This document shows, piece by piece, positions 17,375 through 26,818 of a stretch of DNA of 64,000 nt. Each line of letters starts with the position of its first letter. Within the stretch, counting starts at the first letter, position 1. Made by a program: the position numbers and the translations under genes. Below the pieces are notes generated by a model, which worked only from the letters and a program-made list of their open reading frames with translations, made no database searches and was not told the DNA's origin. The DNA comes from Catalinimonas alkaloidigena (GTDB taxonomy: Bacteria; Bacteroidota; Bacteroidia; Cytophagales; Cyclobacteriaceae). The stretch covers positions 7,412,001 through 7,476,000 of the forward strand of contig NZ_JAQFIL010000001.1 in NCBI RefSeq assembly GCF_029504655.1. Reading direction: 5' to 3'.

Positions 17375-18271
17375 ATGAAAACTTACTGTAAAATCCTCAT
17401 TGCCCTGCTGTGCTTTACCTCTCCAGCCTACGGATCAGTTTTCTCCCCACCTCCTGTATCCGACAACCATGACAAGGTGAATACAGTGCTGTTTGAGGTC
17501 CGTTCTGATGAAGTAGACAAGGTGTCTTATCTGTTTGGCACCCATCATGCCTTTGGTAACACCTTTTTTGATTCGCTGAAAAACGCCACTCAGGCGCTCT
17601 TATCTTCTCAAATCCTCATCAAAGAAAACCTGGATATTCCCGGGCAACTGGCAGAAGACATCATTAACCGGCGTACTACCACCACAGACTGGTCAAGATA
17701 TCTGCATAAAAGAGACCTTCCTTTCGTGGATAGTATTTTCTCTAAGAGTGAAGTGGCTCTGGACAAAGTCACGCCTACTGAGCTGCATGTGATTTTAAGC
17801 AGGTATTACAATGAAAGGATATGCAATGCCAAAGCCCTTGGGGATTCGGTGCTGACACTGGATGGCTATATCGGTACGTTGGGTAAACAGCAGGGCCTAC
17901 AACTTATTGGCCTGGAAACTATAGAAGAACAACTGGCCTTGATTGCCAAAGATGTAGAAGGCATGCCCAGGAAAGTGCATAAAAGGAGGCTTAGGGATCT
18001 GATTGAGCGTATCCGGCAGAAAGACCAGAATGCTTGCTCCCAGACTGACTGGTACAAGAATATGGAATTTGATTTACAGTTGGATCAGCCCTGCCAGAAT
18101 ACCCTGCTGCTCACCCAAAGAAATGATAAATGGATGCTTGAGATTGACAGGCAACTCCAAGCCGGAAGCTGTTTTGTCGCGGTGGGTTTTAGTCACCTCA
18201 TGTTTGAGTGTGGCCTAATCAATCAGTTGAAGCATCTGGGATATACTGTAAAGCCTATTCCGGTGAATTAA
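17375..18271 (+). CDS. TraB/GumN family protein
   Basis: A 298-residue exported protein with a signal peptide (about 1-20). The TraB/GumN signature is present at both ends: LFGTHHAFG near residues 53-61 and a C-terminal VGFSHLMFECGLINQL with the paired Gly and His residues of the family. TraB/GumN proteins are distantly related to metallopeptidases of the Tiki group, and their bacterial role is poorly known. The domain is full length. The gene lies between two others on the same strand with gaps near 190 bp, so it is probably a single unit. Confidence 0.8.
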   Translation: MKTYCKILIALLCFTSPAYGSVFSPPPVSDNHDKVNTVLFEVRSDEVDKVSYLFGTHHAFGNTFFDSLKNATQALLSSQILIKENLDIPGQLAEDIINRRTTTTDWSRYLHKRDLPFVDSIFSKSEVALDKVTPTELHVILSRYYNERICNAKALGDSVLTLDGYIGTLGKQQGLQLIGLETIEEQLALIAKDVEGMPRKVHKRRLRDLIERIRQKDQNACSQTDWYKNMEFDLQLDQPCQNTLLLTQRNDKWMLEIDRQLQAGSCFVAVGFSHLMFECGLINQLKHLGYTVKPIPVN

Positions 18272-18462
18272 TTAAACAGATAAAGAAACGATGACTAAAG
18301 CTAATATAAGCGGCAGATATCCAAACCTATGTAATGCGCTTCTGAGTGCAAAGACACCCCTTGTTTACGCATCCCAAAGCCTAAACAGCTTACCTTTATA
18401 AAAAAAATCTTCAGTGCCCTGTAATGATTTGAGAATTCAGCCACTAAACAAGAAAAAAAGTA

Positions 18463-18954
18463 GTGAGCAGCGACTTCTATTCTTCATCCATCCTTCCTTA
18501 TGCCGCCATCATCATCAAGATATGCCGGGCTTATACCAATACGCAGGAAGATTTTGAAGATTACTATCAGGAAGTGTGCCTGCAGATATGGAGGAGCCGG
18601 GAGAATTTCCGGCAGGAGGCTGAATGGTCTAGCTGGATATACCGGCTCTCGCTGAATGTCTGCCTGACCCTGCTCAAGAAAAAGAAGAACAATGGGCAGC
18701 ATTTCGCTTCCGATGCTTTACCAGATATAGCCGTAGAGGACAGCCGCGCCTTTACCGATGAGTCGCTTAATTATCTGTATGCCGCCATCCGGCAACTGTC
18801 TGAGGTGGATAGGGCGGTGATACTGCTTTATCTGGAAGAGAAGTCATACCAGGAAATCGCTGACATTATGGGGACCAATCCCAATAACATTGGAGTACGC
18901 ATTACAAGAATTAAAGAACGTTTAAAAAAACTATTAGATGGAAAAGTCAATTGA
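18463..18954 (+). CDS. ECF-type RNA polymerase sigma factor
   Basis: A 163-residue sigma-70 family protein. Region 2 covers about 10-75 (DFEDYYQEVCLQIWRS, the core-binding and -10 reading part). Region 4 covers about 108-160 with the helix-turn-helix SYQEIADIMGTNPNNIGVRI. The start is GTG at 18463; alignment of region 2 leaves no room for a later start. The frame overlaps the next gene by 17 bp, so the two are translationally coupled. No classical zinc anti-sigma factor is present, and the overlapping membrane protein may take that role. Confidence 0.9.
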   Translation: MSSDFYSSSILPYAAIIIKICRAYTNTQEDFEDYYQEVCLQIWRSRENFRQEAEWSSWIYRLSLNVCLTLLKKKKNNGQHFASDALPDIAVEDSRAFTDESLNYLYAAIRQLSEVDRAVILLYLEEKSYQEIADIMGTNPNNIGVRITRIKERLKKLLDGKVN

Positions 18955-19582
18955 ATCAATCTGGAAAAAAGGCTTTCTGAAAAGTGACGCCTTAGTGGCT
19001 CCCCGCCTCAATAATCTGTACAATCAGAAGTCTCGAGACATCATTGAGAAGATCAAGCGCATGATGCATATCAATGTGTTTGCTATTGTCGTATTTGCCT
19101 TCGCGGTATTGATAGGCTGGTATTTTATGGGCATCCCTTATATCGGGGCCTTTATATTTGTGCTGCTCAATATTTTTGCGTGGTATGCTAACCTGCAGAT
19201 GAAAAAATTGCAGGATATAGATAGAAGCAGTAGCAGTTATCAATACCTCCTATCCTTTAACCATTGGCTGAAATCCAGCCTTTCCAATAATGCCAGGATC
19301 ATGTGTTTCTTTTATCCTCTGATCTTCCTGGCAGCTATGGCGACCATATGGTTTTCCAATAACAACGAAGCTGTGCTGAGTAAAGTAATCTACAAATATT
19401 TTCCCGACATCAATCTGATCGGAGGAATTCCAGTATGGTGGTTAGTGGGGGTACTTGCAGCAGCTGCTATCATAGGGTTTTTTGGTGAAAAAATTTATAG
19501 GTGGGATGTGAATGTAGTGTATGGAAATGTATTCAAAAAGCTGGAAGAAATCATCGCGGATATGGAAGAGTTGAGGGCCTGA
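18938..19582 (+). CDS. Membrane protein coupled to the sigma factor
   Basis: A 214-residue protein whose ATG lies inside the end of the sigma factor gene. A cytoplasmic N-terminal region (about 1-40, with helical NQKSRDIIEKIKRMM) is followed by four hydrophobic helices (about 44-62, 64-85, 125-145 and 166-185) and a cytoplasmic coil at the end. There is no zinc HxxxCxxC motif. The order sigma factor then small membrane protein, with overlap, suggests a membrane-bound regulator of the sigma factor, but that is inference from position only. Confidence 0.6.
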   Translation: MEKSIESIWKKGFLKSDALVAPRLNNLYNQKSRDIIEKIKRMMHINVFAIVVFAFAVLIGWYFMGIPYIGAFIFVLLNIFAWYANLQMKKLQDIDRSSSSYQYLLSFNHWLKSSLSNNARIMCFFYPLIFLAAMATIWFSNNNEAVLSKVIYKYFPDINLIGGIPVWWLVGVLAAAAIIGFFGEKIYRWDVNVVYGNVFKKLEEIIADMEELRA

Positions 19583-19602
19583 AGCCCTCTCTCAATCATT
19601 TC

Positions 19603-20538
19603 TCAGGGATGCTCTTCAGGAAAGTGTACATGTACCTCAGGGTGCATAGTATAGAGGCGGTACTGCTGTCCGTCATGCACCAGCAGGCCGCTGGACTTAT
19701 TATCTTCCATGATGGGGTTCTGCTCATATTTTTTCCAGTGAATCAAATCTTCTGAAGTAGCCAGATTGGTCGTCCAGCGGCTCCAGTCTTCCAGCTCGGT
19801 GCCATGGTAATAAGCATAGTATATGCCATCTTTTTTCACAATCTGGTTGACTGCCAAACCATACTGATCATAGCTTTCAGGTCCCATTGTCAGTACCGGA
19901 TCATCCTGCACGTGGGTCCATACTTCAAGGTCCTCGGAGGTCGCCAGCCAGATGCCCGTATCCTCCCTTTCATAAAAGAGGTACCAGCGATCCTCCTCAA
20001 ACCAAACGGTAGGCGTACCAAAAGGTCCGGGAGAGAGGGCCTCACCATTGGTATAACGAATATCCAGTTTCCCCTGCTCCTCCCAGTGGATGCGGTCGGT
20101 AGAAGTAAGGCGGTGGGCGATATCATTTTTGCCTTCGGCAAACATATGGTAAATACTATCCTGTTTGATCACCATCATATCTTCTACCCAGTTTTCTGTA
20201 TAGATAGGATTATCAGGGTGGCGGGTCCAACTCAGCCCGTCGGGCGAACTGGCATAGCCCAGCATCATACCTTTTTCGGCCCCTTCCTGATAGCCGGTAT
20301 ACCACATATGGTAAGTATCTCCCTCCTTCAGGATATAGCCTCTTTCACGTATGCGCTCATCCCAATGCGTACTGTCAGTACCACCAAATACCGGATTTTC
20401 AGTATAAGGGCTGAAATCAATCAGCGTGGGATCATAGGCCGTAGTGGTAGAACCTTCAGAAGAGCTTTCCTGAGAAGCAGTACTACATCCCAGAATAAAA
20501 GTCATAAAAAATAGAGAGAGAACATGAATAATTCGCAT
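19603..20538 (-). CDS. GH43/GH32-like beta-propeller lipoprotein
   Basis: A 311-residue lipoprotein (lipobox ILGCS, Cys18). The mature part has repeated propeller-type motifs: YHMWYTGYQ, GYASSPDGLSW, YHMFAEGKND, RWYLFYERED, GIWLATSEDL and YYAYYHGTE. These are typical of five-bladed propellers of the GH43/GH32/GH117 type and of glycosidase-related PF04041-like proteins. It probably binds or cleaves a glycan at the cell surface. I cannot place the three catalytic acids with certainty, so the activity is open. It is convergent with the preceding membrane-protein gene, with a gap of 20 bp. Confidence 0.7.
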   Translation of the reverse strand: MRIIHVLSLFFMTFILGCSTASQESSSEGSTTTAYDPTLIDFSPYTENPVFGGTDSTHWDERIRERGYILKEGDTYHMWYTGYQEGAEKGMMLGYASSPDGLSWTRHPDNPIYTENWVEDMMVIKQDSIYHMFAEGKNDIAHRLTSTDRIHWEEQGKLDIRYTNGEALSPGPFGTPTVWFEEDRWYLFYEREDTGIWLATSEDLEVWTHVQDDPVLTMGPESYDQYGLAVNQIVKKDGIYYAYYHGTELEDWSRWTTNLATSEDLIHWKKYEQNPIMEDNKSSGLLVHDGQQYRLYTMHPEVHVHFPEEHP

Positions 20539-20736
20539 AGGTTAGGGTTTGGTAGAATAAGATATAGATCAGTCTACAATATAGGCTTTGTGAAAAATAA
20601 GCTAAAACAAAGCTGTGAAAACCGTAAAAAATATTTAATACCTCTCCCCCGAATGTTTTGAACTTATGCTTATCTAAAAAAATGTAGTTTTAGAAAGCTT
20701 ATTATGCATGAACAGCAATAACTCCCTGAACCAGCT

Positions 20737-22023
20737 ATGACACTAAGATTTTTTCTGCTTTTTTGTCTGATCTTCTCTGAACTACAGGCTCAACCATCAG
20801 ATGCTGGAGTGCCGGATGTTTTACAGTACAAACTAAGTCTTGAGCCGGATATTGAAGCACAGACGATTCATGGAGAAGTCAGTATTCGTTTCCAGGTAGA
20901 AAGTCATGCACAGGAAGTAGCTTTTGACTGTGGAGCGCTTAGCGTGACGAAAGTGGAGGGAGCAGCGGTGAAATCATTTCACCAGCAGGGACAGCAATTG
21001 TTTATCCAGTTTACCGAAAGTGTCGCTACAGAAAGGGAAGTACATATTAGCTATCACGGAAAACCCCAAAGAGGCCTGATCTTTTTGGAGGAAGTACAAC
21101 AGGCATATACGGTATATTTCACAAGCGAATGGATGGTCTGCCACGATCAAATAAGCGACAGGGCGAGTATCAATATGAGTATCATCGTTCCGGCTAACCT
21201 AAGCTGCGTAGCCAGTGGAACACTCTCAGAGAAAAAGAAGGTGCAGGATAAAATACAGTATTCCTGGAGGCAGGAGCAAGCTACCCCTGCTTATACTTAT
21301 GGCTTTGCAATAGGAACGTTTCATGAGCTGGTGGAGCATCAGGGCAGCACTGACTTACGATATTATGCTGCTAAACACTCAGCCGAGGAGTTGGCAGAAA
21401 TTTTCAAATCCTCTGCGGATATGCTGCGCTTCTTAGAAGAAAAATCAGGCGTTCCTTATTTTCAGACTTCTTACACGCAAATCCTGATGGGCGATCATTT
21501 TCAGGAAATGTCGGGCTTTGCGGTGATGAAAGAAAACTACGGAGAGATGATACTGCAGGATAGTACGGAGATTAACCTAATCGCACATGAAATGGCGCAT
21601 CAATGGTGGGGTAACATGATTACCTGTGAAAATTTAGGACATTTCTGGCTGAACGAAGGCTTTGCTACCTATATGTCGGCTGCCTATAATGAACATCGCT
21701 TTGGCAGAGATAAATACATGGAAAATATCAATGCCTATCATGAGGTATATCAAAAAATAAAGGATAAGGGAGTAGATAAGTCTCTGGTATTTAAGAACTG
21801 GAATAACCCCAGTGCTGATGACCGTAGCCTGGTTTACTTCAAAGGGGCTTATGTCCTGCACCTGCTCAGGGAAGAAATGGAAGATGACGCCTTCTGGGAA
21901 GGTATCCGGCACTATAGCCGGAAGTTCTACGGAAAATCAGTGCTGAGCAAAGACTTTCAGAAAGCTATGGAAGATTCTTCCTCCAGAGATTTAAATGCGT
22001 TTTTCAACGCATGGGTGTATTGA
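20737..22023 (+). CDS. Short M1 family aminopeptidase
   Basis: A 428-residue exported protein with a signal peptide (about 1-19, ending near LQAQ). The N-terminal saddle-like beta domain is followed by the catalytic domain with HEMAHQWWG (H284 and H288) and the third zinc ligand E307 in LNEGFA. The GxMEN element appears as GFAVMKENY (about 260-268). It ends soon after the catalytic domain, whereas full M1 enzymes carry a further helical C-terminal domain, so this is a short form. Peptide breakdown outside the inner membrane is the expected role. It shares a bidirectional-looking hairpin region with the convergent GH2 gene. Confidence 0.88.
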   Translation: MTLRFFLLFCLIFSELQAQPSDAGVPDVLQYKLSLEPDIEAQTIHGEVSIRFQVESHAQEVAFDCGALSVTKVEGAAVKSFHQQGQQLFIQFTESVATEREVHISYHGKPQRGLIFLEEVQQAYTVYFTSEWMVCHDQISDRASINMSIIVPANLSCVASGTLSEKKKVQDKIQYSWRQEQATPAYTYGFAIGTFHELVEHQGSTDLRYYAAKHSAEELAEIFKSSADMLRFLEEKSGVPYFQTSYTQILMGDHFQEMSGFAVMKENYGEMILQDSTEINLIAHEMAHQWWGNMITCENLGHFWLNEGFATYMSAAYNEHRFGRDKYMENINAYHEVYQKIKDKGVDKSLVFKNWNNPSADDRSLVYFKGAYVLHLLREEMEDDAFWEGIRHYSRKFYGKSVLSKDFQKAMEDSSSRDLNAFFNAWVY

Positions 22024-22066
22024 AAAACAGATCTCAGCGCTTCTACAAGATGGCAGAAGCGCTGAG
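22023..22066 (-). terminator. Terminator of the GH2 gene
   Basis: CTCAGCGCTTCT (22033-22044) and AGAAGCGCTGAG (22055-22066) form a perfect 12-bp stem with a 10-nt loop. On the minus strand it is followed by ATCTG and five T residues. It ends the glycoside hydrolase transcript and may also act on the convergent peptidase transcript, although no T tract follows on the plus strand. Confidence 0.75.
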
Positions 22067-22079
22067 CTGTTAATGCTGG

Positions 22080-24023
22080 CTACTGTAAAGTCTGCTTATT
22101 AGCGTAATAATCCTGTAGCACAAAAAAGGCTTTCTTACGTTCACCATTATCAGTAATTAGTCCTTTACGGTTCCAGTAATCCTGCACTCCCTGATAAAGG
22201 CGCATGGTAGAGCGGAAGTCTTTCAGTATCCAGGGCGACATGCCTACCAGGCTCTGCTGCTGCTTAGCCATCTCTATCTGCTTTTGGTAAACCAATGCCT
22301 GATATCCTTCAGTAAATACTGCCAGGGCCTCTTCACTTGCGGTTTTACCCCGTTTGGCACCGGCGCCCAGTTCGCTAAACACAAAGGGTTTTCCTTCGGG
22401 AATATGAAAACGGATTTTGTGCATATTATCCAGCATGGTCTGGCGCCCCTGCTTGGCAGGCAAATTGGCAGCTGATGCCAGAAAGCCGGAGTAGTACCAG
22501 CCAAAATACTGATTGATAGCCGCTACATCTACAATGGCTGCCAAAGGGTCTTCAATATGTATGTCCCAGGTGTCGAACTCCTGGCCGGCCATCGTAGGGA
22601 AGTAATACTCCTTGGCCATCTTCTGTATCTCTTCTCCCCCAAAAATCAGCGCGGCGGTAGTCAGGCGGGTATCGTCCAGGCTCTTCACATAAGTATTGAG
22701 CGCTTTGAAGAAATTGTTTCTGGCGTCAGACAAAGGGGTTTCATTGCCCAGGCTCCAGAAGATAATACTGGCGCGGTTCTGATCGCGATGGATCATTTCC
22801 TTCATACGGGTTTTTGCCATTTCCAGCACTTCGGGGCTTTCAAACTTTACATTCCAATACACAGGAATCTCTGCCCATACCAGTAAGCCCATTTCATCCG
22901 CTGCCTGTAGCATATATTCATTATGGGTGTAATGCGCCAGCCTGACGTAATTACAGTTCAGCTCTTTGGCATAAGTGAGTAGTTCTTTGGCTTCAGCATA
23001 GCTGGAAGCTCTGCCTTTAGCGCCAATGGCTTCTTCGTGGAGAGAGGTGCCTTTCAAAAAAACAGCGTTGCCATTCAGAAGTACCTGATCGCCCTGCACT
23101 TCCAGCATGCGAAAGCCAATCTGATCACGCACCGTGTCCTCAGGAGTAGTGAGTACTACATCATATAGCTTAGGCCGCTCCGGCGACCATAGTTCGGGAG
23201 ATGCCTTTACACTAATTTGTGCCCTGTTTTCCTCAATAGGAAAAGACTGACTTATGTTGAGTTCCTCAATTTCAAGCTTTAGACTACCAGACCCCTGCCC
23301 TTCCAGAGCCACCCAACCTTCAATACGGTTGTCAGATTGTGGAGCAAGCTGAATTTTGTAGTTCTGGATAAAGCTTTCAGGCACTTCCACCAATTTTACT
23401 TCACGGGTAATGCCGCCGTAGTTCATCCAGTCAGTGCTGGTAGTAGGGATATCTTCAGCAGTGAGGGTGTTATTCACTTTGACAACCAGCAGGTTATCGC
23501 CTTCCTTAAGTTTTTCTGTTATTTCACAGTTGAAAGAAGTGTAACCACCAGTGTGGCTGGCAACATGCTCCCCATTCACATAAATCTGTGCTTTATAGTT
23601 GATTGCTCCGAAATAAAGAAAGTAGCGTTTGGCTTCCTGCTTATCCACATAGAAATCACGTTTGTACCAAACCTTACCATTGTAGAAAAACAGCCTGTCA
23701 TCCTGGGTGTTCCAGTCGCCCGGCACCTGCAGGGTCAAACCATCTTCGAGGTTAGCCTCTACCAACTCACTGGGTTGAGGCTTATAGTTACGCTCCAGGT
23801 AATGCATCCTGTCGTTCAGGGAAAAAACGGAAGGGTCAATCAGAGCATTCCAGGTGCCATCCAGTGAGTAGGTGGTCCGGTCATCTACATTGGCAATGAT
23901 AGGAGCAGTAGGAATATCTTCTATTTGCTGGGTAGCAAAGATATCTTGTGCTTTGAGCGGGTGTACGCCTGAGAAGATAAAGACTAGCAACAGGCTTGCG
24001 TAGTAATACGATACTTTTTTCAT
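22080..24023 (-). CDS. Glycoside hydrolase family 2 enzyme
   Basis: A 647-residue exported enzyme with a signal peptide (about 1-25). It has the GH2 order: a jelly-roll sugar-binding domain (about 50-215), an immunoglobulin-like domain (about 216-310) and a TIM barrel (about 311-620). The acid/base is E428 in SLGNETP and the nucleophile is E551 in FSELGAG. The motif Y-N-Y-V-R-L-A-H-Y near 359-365 also fits beta-glucuronidase or beta-galactosidase members. Substrate choice between these cannot be made by eye. It lies just downstream of an AraC regulator on the same strand, which may control it, but no transporter pair is nearby. Confidence 0.88.
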   Translation of the reverse strand: MKKVSYYYASLLLVFIFSGVHPLKAQDIFATQQIEDIPTAPIIANVDDRTTYSLDGTWNALIDPSVFSLNDRMHYLERNYKPQPSELVEANLEDGLTLQVPGDWNTQDDRLFFYNGKVWYKRDFYVDKQEAKRYFLYFGAINYKAQIYVNGEHVASHTGGYTSFNCEITEKLKEGDNLLVVKVNNTLTAEDIPTTSTDWMNYGGITREVKLVEVPESFIQNYKIQLAPQSDNRIEGWVALEGQGSGSLKLEIEELNISQSFPIEENRAQISVKASPELWSPERPKLYDVVLTTPEDTVRDQIGFRMLEVQGDQVLLNGNAVFLKGTSLHEEAIGAKGRASSYAEAKELLTYAKELNCNYVRLAHYTHNEYMLQAADEMGLLVWAEIPVYWNVKFESPEVLEMAKTRMKEMIHRDQNRASIIFWSLGNETPLSDARNNFFKALNTYVKSLDDTRLTTAALIFGGEEIQKMAKEYYFPTMAGQEFDTWDIHIEDPLAAIVDVAAINQYFGWYYSGFLASAANLPAKQGRQTMLDNMHKIRFHIPEGKPFVFSELGAGAKRGKTASEEALAVFTEGYQALVYQKQIEMAKQQQSLVGMSPWILKDFRSTMRLYQGVQDYWNRKGLITDNGERKKAFFVLQDYYANKQTLQ

Positions 24024-24171
24024 AATTATAGGGTATTCGTTTTAACACTACAATTATGCTTATACTTACAAGCTTAATCGTCCCAACGGTATGATTGAGG
24101 CCTATTCAGAGGTGCCAACAGTATCGTTAGGCCTTTTTACCTGCTGACGAATTTCGTTTTCACTATTTTTG

Positions 24172-25269
24172 TCAGCGATTCAAAGTCTGCTGGTACTGGG
24201 AAGGCGTTTGTCCGGTGGTTTCCTTAAAAATTCGGTTGAATGAAGATTTTGAATTGAAGCCCGCTTCGTAGGCTAGACCTAATAATGTGAAATTTTTTGA
24301 TTTGGGGTCTTGTAGCAAATTCTTAAACTCCCGTACGCGGTACTCATTGATAAGCTGATAAAAGTTCTTGCCTAAAGCCTCGTTGATGGTTTGCGAAAGA
24401 TTCTGCTGGGAGATGTTCACATCTCTGATCATACTTTGTAAGCTGTACTCAGGATTGGTATAGGGCTTTTCTTTTTCCAGATATTCAGTGATACTTTGCG
24501 CGTATCGCTGCATCACCGCTTTGCTGAGACCGGAGCGATAATACTTTTCGTTGAGCAAATCATCTGCTTCAGATTCTGCAGATCGCAGTTCGGGCGCATA
24601 GATGACAGGCTGCATCAGGCCAAATACCAGCAATGTATAGCTTAGCATGGCCATGTTAAACTGATGTAGCCAAAAACTCATATTGGCGATAGAAGTGAAA
24701 TAAGGGAGCAGGAAAGGAGCAGCAAGGAAAAGCACATGGCTAAGTAAGGCAATCAGCATGATAGAGGACACCCAGCTTAGGGTACGCTTTCCTGAACGCG
24801 TAGAAAAAAAGTTAAGAATATTTTTGTTATGCCTGAAAAGTAGCACCAGGGTAGCCACCCAGTACGCTAAGAAAGAAGCCCCAAAGAGAAGTACTGCGAT
24901 CAGATGGTAGGCGCTAAAAGCGCTGTCGGCATATTGCTTGGGGCTCATGGACTCGGGTAGGTAAATCACCCTGAGAATGCTTACCAGCACAAAGGGTATC
25001 AGGTGGACTAAGTCTACCCATTGGAACTGAGAATGAATGTAGATGAGGCTACGGACATAGAAGTAAAAAACCGGACCGCTTAGCATGAAGAAAGGCACGA
25101 AGCCTACCTTGGTATAAGTGGTAAGCCCTTCAGGAAGCAATAGTCCCAGAAAGAACAAGGAGAAAATCAGGAACCAGAATGACAATACAAAATTGGAAGA
25201 ATGCCTGGGCTTTCTCAGTAAAAAAACTATTGCGCTAAATATAGATTGTAGCAGTCCGATGAATAACAT
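24172..25269 (-). CDS. AraC-type regulator with membrane N-terminus
   Basis: A 365-residue protein. The first 220 residues form about seven hydrophobic helices, and the last 110 residues hold an AraC/XylS DNA-binding domain with two helix-turn-helix units, including LQSMIRDVNISQQNLSQTI and the second-unit signature LAYEAGFNSKSSFNRIFKE. This membrane-sensor AraC layout is common in Bacteroidota. It sits 148 bp upstream of the GH2 gene on the same strand. Regulation of that gene is plausible but unproven. Confidence 0.88.
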   Translation of the reverse strand: MLFIGLLQSIFSAIVFLLRKPRHSSNFVLSFWFLIFSLFFLGLLLPEGLTTYTKVGFVPFFMLSGPVFYFYVRSLIYIHSQFQWVDLVHLIPFVLVSILRVIYLPESMSPKQYADSAFSAYHLIAVLLFGASFLAYWVATLVLLFRHNKNILNFFSTRSGKRTLSWVSSIMLIALLSHVLFLAAPFLLPYFTSIANMSFWLHQFNMAMLSYTLLVFGLMQPVIYAPELRSAESEADDLLNEKYYRSGLSKAVMQRYAQSITEYLEKEKPYTNPEYSLQSMIRDVNISQQNLSQTINEALGKNFYQLINEYRVREFKNLLQDPKSKNFTLLGLAYEAGFNSKSSFNRIFKETTGQTPSQYQQTLNR

Positions 25270-25440
25270 AGGGCAAAAGCTTCATTCAGTAAGGTAGTTA
25301 ATTCTCCCCACATACGAGATAATGCAGTTTATCTTTTCCTTATGCTAAAAAGAAGGACGAACTTCAACAAACAAAAAAACTGTATATTCAGTAATTATGC
25401 CTTCTTTTCAGTAGGTTCATGACAAAAAACTTTCGTTCTA

Positions 25441-26730
25441 TTGGAGCTAAAACGAGAAATCAGAAGGTGGGACCTGGTACTGCTGCTGATCAATAACATC
25501 ATAGGTGCGGGCATATTTGGACTACCCTCCAAAATATTTGCTTTGTCAGGTATCTACAGTGTGCTCGCGCTCTTTGTATGTGGGTTTATCATCTTCGTTT
25601 TGGTGCTCTGTTTTGCTGAAGTCGCCAGCCGATTTGATAAGACCGGAGGGCCTTACCTCTACACGCTTAATGCATTTGGCAAGTGGCCAGCCTTTATCAT
25701 TGGCTGGTTGATTCTGATCACCCGTCTGGCTACCTATGCCGCACTGCTCAATCTGCTGGTCACTTACCTAAGCTATTTTTATCCGCTCTTTACAGAAAGT
25801 AATACATACAGGTTTGGTATTATTATCCTGGCGACCGCACTGCTCACCCTGGTCAATTACCTGGGGGTGAAGAATTCAACGCAACTGAATAACACTTTAG
25901 GAGTCATCAAACTGGTCCCCCTCGCCATTTTTATAGGGACAGGTTTGTTCTTTATTGATCCGGCGATGGTTATCGCTGAGCAGCCTTTGCCCAGCCTTTC
26001 CGATTTTTCATCTTCGATTTTTGTTCTGGTCTTTGCCTTTACCGGTTTTGAAGCTACGCTGGTAAATACGGGAGAGGTAAGAAAGCCTGAAAAAAGTATT
26101 CCCTTTGCCCTGATCACCGCCATTACTTTCATAGCGATCTTCTATGGTCTGATACAAATTGTAAGCATTGGTACGCTGCCCGGGCTGGCTGCTTCTGATA
26201 AGCCCCTTACCGATGCGGCACAGATATTTATGGGGCCGGCAGGGGCTGTCTTTATCAGCATAGGTGCAATCATCTCCATTAGCGGTACCTTAAATGCGGT
26301 AATGCTGGTAGGCTCTCGGGTGCCTTATGCTTTAAGCGTAGAGCGCCAGTTTCCTAAGTTTTTTGCACACCTACATCCTAAGTTTCGTACCCCTACTTTT
26401 TCTCTGCTGGTATTCTCATTGGTCTCACTTTTTGCTTCCCTGAGTGGCTCATTTATCTATGCCGTTTCTATCAGTGTGATCAGCAAAATCCTGATCCTGC
26501 TGGCAGTCTGTGCAGCATTAATCCGGCTAAGGTTGAGAGAGAAGGGGGCTACCACATTTTACCAACTACCATTTGGTTATTTCTTTGCTAGTGTCGGTAT
26601 CCTTGCCTGTATCTGGTTGCTGGCCAGCGCCAATTTAGAAGAGTTCAGAGATGTACTTATCACCACGCTTGTCGGAATAGTATTGTATGGTATGTATCGT
26701 TTTGCTGCAGGCAGAAGAAAAAAAGTTTAA
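25441..26730 (+). CDS. APC family amino acid permease
   Basis: A 429-residue inner-membrane transporter with about 12 helices. Helix 1 carries the substrate-binding NNIIGAGIFGLPS motif, and AFTGFEATLVNTGEV in helix 6 is typical of the family. The start is TTG at 25441: the frame is closed by a stop 21 bases upstream, with no ATG between, and the protein already begins at the usual family position. The substrate is unknown. It is divergent from the AraC gene. Confidence 0.85.
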   Translation: MELKREIRRWDLVLLLINNIIGAGIFGLPSKIFALSGIYSVLALFVCGFIIFVLVLCFAEVASRFDKTGGPYLYTLNAFGKWPAFIIGWLILITRLATYAALLNLLVTYLSYFYPLFTESNTYRFGIIILATALLTLVNYLGVKNSTQLNNTLGVIKLVPLAIFIGTGLFFIDPAMVIAEQPLPSLSDFSSSIFVLVFAFTGFEATLVNTGEVRKPEKSIPFALITAITFIAIFYGLIQIVSIGTLPGLAASDKPLTDAAQIFMGPAGAVFISIGAIISISGTLNAVMLVGSRVPYALSVERQFPKFFAHLHPKFRTPTFSLLVFSLVSLFASLSGSFIYAVSISVISKILILLAVCAALIRLRLREKGATTFYQLPFGYFFASVGILACIWLLASANLEEFRDVLITTLVGIVLYGMYRFAAGRRKKV

Positions 26731-26818
26731 GCTCCGCAAAACCTACTGACATAGGGCTGTCACTACCCCTGCTTTTCTTTGTGTATAACAATTTCAAACA
26801 TACCAAACACACAAACGC

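Noticed and set aside
19804..20514. 236-codon frame opposite the GH43-like lipoprotein gene
   Set aside because: It is the antisense shadow of a gene with clear propeller motifs and a lipobox.
23337..23867. 176-codon frame opposite the GH2 gene
   Set aside because: It is an antisense frame inside a complete GH2 gene with both catalytic Glu residues.
24091..24140. AGGCCT...AGGCCT with a T run as a possible terminator
   Set aside because: The T run is on the plus strand while both flanking genes are on the minus strand, and the loop is long.
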